Assembly: GCA_900322165.1 (NCBI GenBank)
Contig: ONYR01000254.1
Coordinates: forward strand, 1 to 10,432
Source: an uncultured Eubacteriales bacterium
Lineage (GTDB): Bacteria > Bacillota > Clostridia > Lachnospirales > Bianqueaceae
DNA length: 10,432 bases
Direction: 5' to 3'
The notes under the pieces are model-generated. The model was given only the letters and a program-made list of their open reading frames with translations. It did not search any database and was not told the DNA's origin. The translations under genes and the position numbers were made by a program. Of this stretch, positions 6,477 through 10,432 are shown piece by piece; the first letter of the stretch is position 1, and every line of letters begins with the position of its first letter.

Positions 6477-7976
6477 TTACAGCAGCGGGCTGATAAGGCG
6501 CATCAGCGACTGCTTGAACCGCATCCAGAGGGACCGGTTCTGATAGATCTCCCAGGTGATCTCCTCCGACGCCGCCTGATCTTTGATAAATTCGCGGGTC
6601 AGCTCCGCGTTGATCCCGTTATCGTAGATGAACGCGCTGACCTCAAAATCAAGCTTGAAGCTCCGCACGTCCATGTTCGCGGTTCCGACTGCGCAAAGCT
6701 GATCATCCGCGAGGATCGTTTTGCTGTGGACAAAGCCGTCCTTGTAGCGGAAGATGCGAACGCCTGCCGGCAGAAGCTCGCCGACGAATGACATGTTCGC
6801 GCCGTCAATGCCAAGGTGGTCCGGCTTCGTGGGAATGATGATCCTCACGTCGATCCCTGAGAGCGCGGCGACCTTCAAGGTCTCCATCACGGCCTCGTCA
6901 AGCACCAGATACGGAGACTCGATAAAGACGTGATGCTCCGCCTCATTGATCATCTTAATATAGCCGTTGCGGATGTTCTGGTATTCGGAGTCCGGGCCGC
7001 TCGAGACGATCTGCATGATGACGTTTTGATGATGCGCGTGAAGCTTTCCGTCCTGATGCAGGCAAGGGATCACCTCGTCCTTCGACCGGTCACGATGGTA
7101 GAAGTCCGCTGAATCGATCTTATCCGGGGAAGCATAGTTCCAGTCAAGCACAAACCGCATCGCGAGCTCCGCGACCGCATCACCCTGCACCCGAAGATGT
7201 GTATCGCGCCAGTAGCCGAGCTTGCCCTTGCCAAGATATTCATCTCCGACGTTGAACCCGCCGACATAGCCGATCTTTCCGTCGATCACAACGTTTTTAC
7301 GATGGTTTCGGAAGTTGATGCGCACGGAGATCCACGGCAGCAGCAGTTTATAGAACACGACAACATGGCCGCCCGCCTTCTCGAGCCGGCGGAAGAAGCG
7401 TCTTGGCTCACGGCGTGAGCCCATGCCGTCGGTGATGAGCCGAACGTCCACGCCCTGCTTCGCTTTCTCGACAAGGACATCCATGATGCGTTTGCCGAGC
7501 TCATCGTTGTGGAAGATATAGTACTGCATCCAGATATACGAATCCGCCGCTTTCAGGTCTGTGATCAGCGCTTCAAACTTATCTGTCCCGTCCGAAAACA
7601 GATCGACCTCGTTTCGGTCCGTCACGACCGCGCTCGCGCTTTGCAGCAGCATGCGTATCATATCATAATAACGCTTTTTGACGCGGTCCGAAACCGTTTT
7701 TCCCTCATCGATGTTCTCCGCCTGATAGCGGGCGATGGCCGTCTGATCCTCCTGCTGCTTCGCCTTGAACAGGTGGCGTTTGCGCAGATCCTGACCGAAG
7801 AAAAGGTAGAGCAAAAAGCCAAGAACCGGGATGAAATACAGCACGAGAAGCCAGGCCCAGGTCGAGCTCGGATTGCGGTGCTCCGCAAACACAAGCACGG
7901 TTCCAAGAAGAATGTTGCCCCAGAAGATCACCTGAATGACATACGACCATACAAGCTCCGGACTGATCTCTCCCAT
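6477..7976 (-). CDS. cls: Cardiolipin synthase (phospholipase D superfamily)
   Basis: The membrane enzyme joins two phosphatidylglycerol molecules into cardiolipin plus glycerol. The 499-residue length is typical. Two N-terminal membrane helices (about 10-31 and 38-60) form the PLDc_N region, with the family stretch HRNPSSTWAW (33-42). Two HxKxxxxD catalytic motifs are intact: H225-K227-D232 (HRKNVVID, followed by GKIGYVGGFN) and H417-K419-D424 (HSKTILAD, followed by the GTANMDVRSF stretch). The frame is open to an upstream ATG at 8012, but that one has no ribosome site. The ATG at 7974-7976 follows AAAGGAGG by 8 bases and is chosen. It has its own promoter at 8020-8049. nrdD lies downstream on the same strand, 238 bases away and with its own promoter. 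No strong terminator is visible between them, so some read-through is possible. Confidence 0.95.
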   Translation of the reverse strand: MGEISPELVWSYVIQVIFWGNILLGTVLVFAEHRNPSSTWAWLLVLYFIPVLGFLLYLFFGQDLRKRHLFKAKQQEDQTAIARYQAENIDEGKTVSDRVKKRYYDMIRMLLQSASAVVTDRNEVDLFSDGTDKFEALITDLKAADSYIWMQYYIFHNDELGKRIMDVLVEKAKQGVDVRLITDGMGSRREPRRFFRRLEKAGGHVVVFYKLLLPWISVRINFRNHRKNVVIDGKIGYVGGFNVGDEYLGKGKLGYWRDTHLRVQGDAVAELAMRFVLDWNYASPDKIDSADFYHRDRSKDEVIPCLHQDGKLHAHHQNVIMQIVSSGPDSEYQNIRNGYIKMINEAEHHVFIESPYLVLDEAVMETLKVAALSGIDVRIIIPTKPDHLGIDGANMSFVGELLPAGVRIFRYKDGFVHSKTILADDQLCAVGTANMDVRSFKLDFEVSAFIYDNGINAELTREFIKDQAASEEITWEIYQNRSLWMRFKQSLMRLISPLL

Positions 7977-8019
7977 ATGCTCTCCCTCCTTTCGGCAGAT
8001 CTTTACATTCACGATGGTT

Positions 8020-8049
8020 AGTATACTCCAACCGTTTCCTTTATTTCAA
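8020..8049 (-). promoter_or_regulatory. Promoter of cls
   Basis: Read on the minus strand, TTGAAA (8044-8049) and TATACT (8020-8025) are separated by 18 bases. This places the transcription start near 8013, about 35 bases before the cls ATG. It lies back to back with the plus-strand promoter at 8060-8088. Confidence 0.6.
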
Positions 8050-8059
8050 CAAAAAGCGG

Positions 8060-8088
8060 TTGACGAAGTCCTTAAATTATAATAAACT
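8060..8088 (+). promoter_or_regulatory. Promoter of the small membrane protein gene
   Basis: TTGACG (8060-8065) and TAAACT (8083-8088) are separated by 17 bases. The -10 matches the consensus at four of six positions, and the surrounding stretch is AT-rich. Its -35 begins 10 bases from the end of the cls -35, so the two promoters diverge from a shared 30-base region. Confidence 0.5.
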
Positions 8089-8151
8089 ATCCTGTGACGC
8101 AGACAGATCGTTTGTCCGCGCTATTTTTTCCAATTCAAAGGAGGTCTTCTC

Positions 8152-8709
8152 TTGGACGGTCTCGGAATATTTTTTACCGTACTCGCCATTATCGCGGTAA
8201 TTCTTGTTGTGCTTTATTTCCTGGGCAAACGTTTGCAGAAAAAGCAGGCGGAATCTCAGGCATTGATCGACCAGAACCGCCAGTTTATTCAGGCTTACAT
8301 CATCGATAAGAAAAAGGCTAAGATCACCGAAGCCAACTTCCCCAAGTCAGTCATCGACCAGATGCCCAAGCGCTACCGCTTCATCAAGATGCCACTTGTC
8401 AAGATCAAGGCCGGTCCGCAGATCGTCACGATGTTCTGCGACAAGCCCGTTTTCGAAGCGATCCCGCTGAAAACCAGCGTCCGCCTCGAGGTCTCCGGCG
8501 GCTACATCCTCGGCTTCTCCACGCAGAAGAAGGGTGAAAAGAAGATCGTCTTCGAGCGCAAGAAGACCTGGCGCGACAAGATCAACGACAAGCTGAACGA
8601 CTATCAGAACTCCCGCCGCGAGCAGGAAGAACGCGACCGCAAGGAAGCCATCGCCAAGGAAAAAGCCAAGCAGGCGAAGAAGGCTGCCAAGGAAGCCGCA
8701 AAGAAGTAA
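8152..8709 (+). CDS. Small single-pass membrane protein of unknown function, TTG start
   Basis: The 185-residue protein is not recognised as a named family. One N-terminal membrane helix (about residues 4-25) is followed by a basic linker, so the topology is probably N-out with a cytoplasmic body. Residues about 50-135 look like a small beta-containing domain (YRFIKMPLVKIKAGPQIVTMF, VRLEVSGGYILGF as recognisable strands). Residues about 137-185 are a highly charged Lys/Glu/Ala/Arg helix, likely coiled coil, ending in a Lys/Ala-rich tail. There is no ATG with a good ribosome site. TTG at 8152-8154 follows AAGGAGG by 7 bases and is the natural start. It is divergent from cls and ends at a strong terminator. 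A scaffold or nucleic-acid/membrane contact role could be imagined from the charged tail but is not supported. That it is a real gene is fairly certain from the ribosome site, promoter, helix and terminator. Confidence 0.8.
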   Translation: MDGLGIFFTVLAIIAVILVVLYFLGKRLQKKQAESQALIDQNRQFIQAYIIDKKKAKITEANFPKSVIDQMPKRYRFIKMPLVKIKAGPQIVTMFCDKPVFEAIPLKTSVRLEVSGGYILGFSTQKKGEKKIVFERKKTWRDKINDKLNDYQNSRREQEERDRKEAIAKEKAKQAKKAAKEAAKK

Positions 8710-8737
8710 GGCGCTCGCCACACACAACACAAAAAGC

Positions 8738-8785
8738 AAGGCTGCGAAGCATTCATCTTGAATGAAATCCTTCGCAGCCTTTTTA
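8738..8785. terminator. Bidirectional intrinsic terminator
   Basis: AAGGCTGCGAAG (8738-8749) pairs perfectly over 12 bases with CTTCGCAGCCTT (8770-8781). An inner stem, CATTCA (8750-8755) with TGAATG (8759-8764), caps it. On the plus strand it is followed by a T run, ending the small membrane protein gene. On the minus strand it is followed by CTTTTTG, ending the ATP-grasp gene that stops at 8827. Confidence 0.9.
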
Positions 8786-8803
8786 TTGTTGTTTTTATTG
8801 TTG
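8780..8803 (+). repeat. Two perfect tandem copies of a 12-base T-rich unit
   Basis: TTTTTATTGTTG occurs at 8780-8791 and again at 8792-8803, followed by a partial third unit (TTTTTTG). It extends the T tract of the preceding terminator and probably arose by slippage. No coding role is seen. Confidence 0.75.
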
Positions 8804-8826
8804 TTTTTTGATTTCGGCCGGGCGGC

Positions 8827-9834
8827 TCAGTCCTCAATGATCTGGCGGAAACGTTCTTTCAAGCCGCAGCCGTCCTCGTGGAAGCGGTGGTTCTGGCACA
8901 TATCGTACCCGGGCAGGTTGTTTCCCTCGACCATGACCGGACCGTTCTTAGTAATCGCAATGTCCCAGCCGATGTAGCGCATCTGCGGGACAACACGCGC
9001 GGCCTCCTCGCACATTTTGACCGCCTCATCATACTGAGGCACGTGGAAATGAAGGAGATCCTGACCCGTGACCGGATGCTTCTCGTAGTAAGCCACATCC
9101 TTGTCGCAGAAGAACGGATAACTCGTTTCGCCCTCCTCGCTCAGCAGCGTGTACATGCCGCCGCTCGAGACATTGTCGACGTCGTTCTTCCCGCTTCCAA
9201 CGCGCAGAAGCGCATAGACAACGTGCACCTTGCCCGTATCGGAAACGATCGTTACAATGCGGATCGTGTTGACCGAAGCCGGATTCAGCGAAGCCATCTT
9301 CTCATCCTGCACGATCACCTCTTCCGCCAGATAAAACCCATTCTCTGTCAGCGACATAAACAAGGCTTTAAGGTCTTCCTCCGGGCTGAGCTTGATCTTT
9401 TTCACGCCCATGCCGCCGTAGGATACCGGCTGCTTCACAAAGAAGACCGGGTGCTTTTGGCAGAACGCTTCAAACGCTTCCGGGCCGTCATGCAGATCCA
9501 CATAATCCCGTTTCAGGAAATCCCTGAACGTGCGGTAGAACTGACATTTATCATCGAAAACGTCGTAATAATCCCGGTTGTTGAGCTTGCGGGTCATCGC
9601 CAGATGTTCATTCATGTTCATGAACGTCAGGCGCTTTCCCTTCCCGATATAAGCGAAACCGTAGGTATAATACTCCAGATAGCCGTAGCCCTTCCCGAGC
9701 ATCCAGTAAAGAACATCCGGATAAAGCAGCAGGCGGCTTTTGCCTGATTCCTTGTGAACAAGGTTCACATTGTGAATCATACGCTTAATGCTGCCGTTTT
9801 TCAGCCTCATCCAAAATGTACGTAACGAAGACAC
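8827..9834 (-). CDS. ATP-grasp protein, sugar-transfer-associated type
   Basis: The 335-residue protein resembles the ATP-grasp family found beside sugar transferase genes (ATPgrasp_ST). Such enzymes couple ATP hydrolysis to ligation of a carboxylate to an amine or similar nucleophile; the substrates of this family are not known to me. Visible features are FVKQPVSYGGMGVKKI (132-147) with the ATP-contact Lys134 and a Gly-rich loop, LAEEVIVQ (169-176) at the hinge, SVNTIRIVT (188-196), DNVSSGGMYTLL (220-231), and GWDIAITKNGPVMVEGNNLPG (289-309) with the likely metal ligands D291, E303 and N305. There is no signal peptide or membrane helix. The start is GTG (9832-9834), 6 bases after GGAGG. A downstream ATG at residue 9 has no ribosome site. 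It starts 18 bases after the DegV stop with no terminator, so the two genes are likely one operon. Fold assignment is confident, role is not. Confidence 0.85.
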   Translation of the reverse strand: MSSLRTFWMRLKNGSIKRMIHNVNLVHKESGKSRLLLYPDVLYWMLGKGYGYLEYYTYGFAYIGKGKRLTFMNMNEHLAMTRKLNNRDYYDVFDDKCQFYRTFRDFLKRDYVDLHDGPEAFEAFCQKHPVFFVKQPVSYGGMGVKKIKLSPEEDLKALFMSLTENGFYLAEEVIVQDEKMASLNPASVNTIRIVTIVSDTGKVHVVYALLRVGSGKNDVDNVSSGGMYTLLSEEGETSYPFFCDKDVAYYEKHPVTGQDLLHFHVPQYDEAVKMCEEAARVVPQMRYIGWDIAITKNGPVMVEGNNLPGYDMCQNHRFHEDGCGLKERFRQIIED

Positions 9835-9852
9835 AGCGATCCTCCCAGCGAA

Positions 9853-10432
9853 TTATTCTTTGCCTGCGATAAACAGAACGCCGAGCGTTCCGGGGCCGCA
9901 GTGGCTCGAAATGACACTGCCGGCACGGGTGACATGGATCTCATCAAAGTGATGCAGGGACTCCAGGTAGCTCTTGACTGCCAGAATATCCTGAGCGGGA
10001 ACGCCGGAGTGGGTGATGAAAACATGAGCCTTCTCCGCCTTCAAGAGCGACGGCTCCATGTCCTTGGCATATTTCAGGTAGACCGCGTCCATCTTGCCGC
10101 GGTACTTGTTGGCAACATGCATCGCGCCCTTTTCGACGACGATCTTCGGTTTGATCTTCAGCGTGGACGCGAGCAGCGCGGTAACGGTCGAGCAGCGTCC
10201 GCCGCGGGCGAGATATACGAGCGTATCGATGACAAAGCTCGCGCGGGAGCGGTCGATGTAGGTTTTCAGTCTTTCGGCGATCTCAGCTGCACTCTTGCCT
10301 TCGTCGCGCAGACGGGCTGCCTCAAGAATGATCAGGCCGATACCAGTCGAAAGGTTGCGGGAATCGACCACGAACGTGTGATCCTCGTACTCCTGCTGCT
10401 GCGCTGCAAGACGGAACACGTTGCAGGTCGCG
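9853..10432 (-). CDS. DegV family fatty-acid-binding protein (N-terminus beyond window)
   Basis: The visible part (about 193 codons, from ATCNVF at the window edge to the TAA at 9853) is the C-terminal two thirds of a DegV-family protein. The family binds a fatty acid and, where studied (FakB), presents it to the kinase FakA for phosphorylation and entry into phospholipid synthesis. Family hallmarks are VVDSRNLSTGIGLIILEAARL near the edge, DTLVYLARGGRCS, the LKIKPKIVVEKG strand with the following RGKMDA, ITHSGV, and the C-terminal SSHCGPGTLGVLFI. The frame remains open upstream through 10432. A GTG at 10417-10419 is an internal Val, not a start. The reading is intact with no frameshift. It precedes the ATP-grasp gene by 18 bases. 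The family assignment is firm, but whether it acts with a FakA kinase cannot be judged here. Confidence 0.92.
   Translation of the reverse strand, partial: ATCNVFRLAAQQQEYEDHTFVVDSRNLSTGIGLIILEAARLRDEGKSAAEIAERLKTYIDRSRASFVIDTLVYLARGGRCSTVTALLASTLKIKPKIVVEKGAMHVANKYRGKMDAVYLKYAKDMEPSLLKAEKAHVFITHSGVPAQDILAVKSYLESLHHFDEIHVTRAGSVISSHCGPGTLGVLFIAGKE

Noticed and set aside
7977..8012. An upstream start adding 12 residues to cardiolipin synthase
   Set aside because: There is no ribosome site before it, and the added segment contains the AAAGGAGG that serves the ATG at 7974-7976.

Overview
The window looks like chromosomal DNA from an anaerobic, Gram-positive-type bacterium of the Bacillota (Clostridia or Erysipelotrichia-like). 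The basis is strong GGAGG ribosome binding sites, sigma-A type promoters, a class III (oxygen-sensitive) ribonucleotide reductase, a Bacillota-style cardiolipin synthase, a DegV protein and a lipoprotein with a Ser/Glu-rich stalk. Base composition is moderate (about half G+C by eye). I see no insertion sequence, phage gene, CRISPR array, tRNA or rRNA. Genus and species cannot be read from the sequence.

Layout. (1) 13-1266 (+): a membrane-bound family 2 glycosyltransferase. It converges on a minus-strand block and shares its 3' end with that block's terminator. (2) 1289-6238 (-): read in transcription order this is nrdD (anaerobic ribonucleotide reductase), a Ser/Trp-repeat lipoprotein with a metzincin-type zinc site, and a DUF1593/Sde182-like nucleoside-hydrolase-fold protein. 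The gaps are 19 and 56 bases. The block starts at a good extended -10 promoter (6318-6345) with a probable NrdR operator upstream (6384-6401) and ends at a hairpin terminator (1238-1277). (3) 6477-7976 (-): cardiolipin synthase, with its own promoter. (4) 8152-8709 (+): a small single-pass membrane protein of unknown function with a TTG start, transcribed divergently from cls. (5) 8827-10432 (-): an ATP-grasp protein of the sugar-transfer-associated type, downstream of and probably co-transcribed with a DegV-family fatty-acid-binding protein that runs off the window. A bidirectional terminator separates (4) and (5).

How the genes fit together: several products belong to the cell envelope (glycosyltransferase, cardiolipin synthase, lipoprotein, small membrane protein, possibly the ATP-grasp protein), but I see no single dedicated pathway. 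The least ordinary part is the nrdD block. The radical-SAM activase gene nrdG is not next to nrdD. Its place is taken by a surface lipoprotein with a repeated aromatic-x-Glu-Ser-Ser stalk and an HExxHxxGxxD site, followed by a DUF1593 protein without a signal peptide. Several start sites were moved from the longest open frame because a clear ribosome binding site favours an internal ATG (lipoprotein at 4032, cls at 7976), or accepted as TTG/GTG (8152, 9834).
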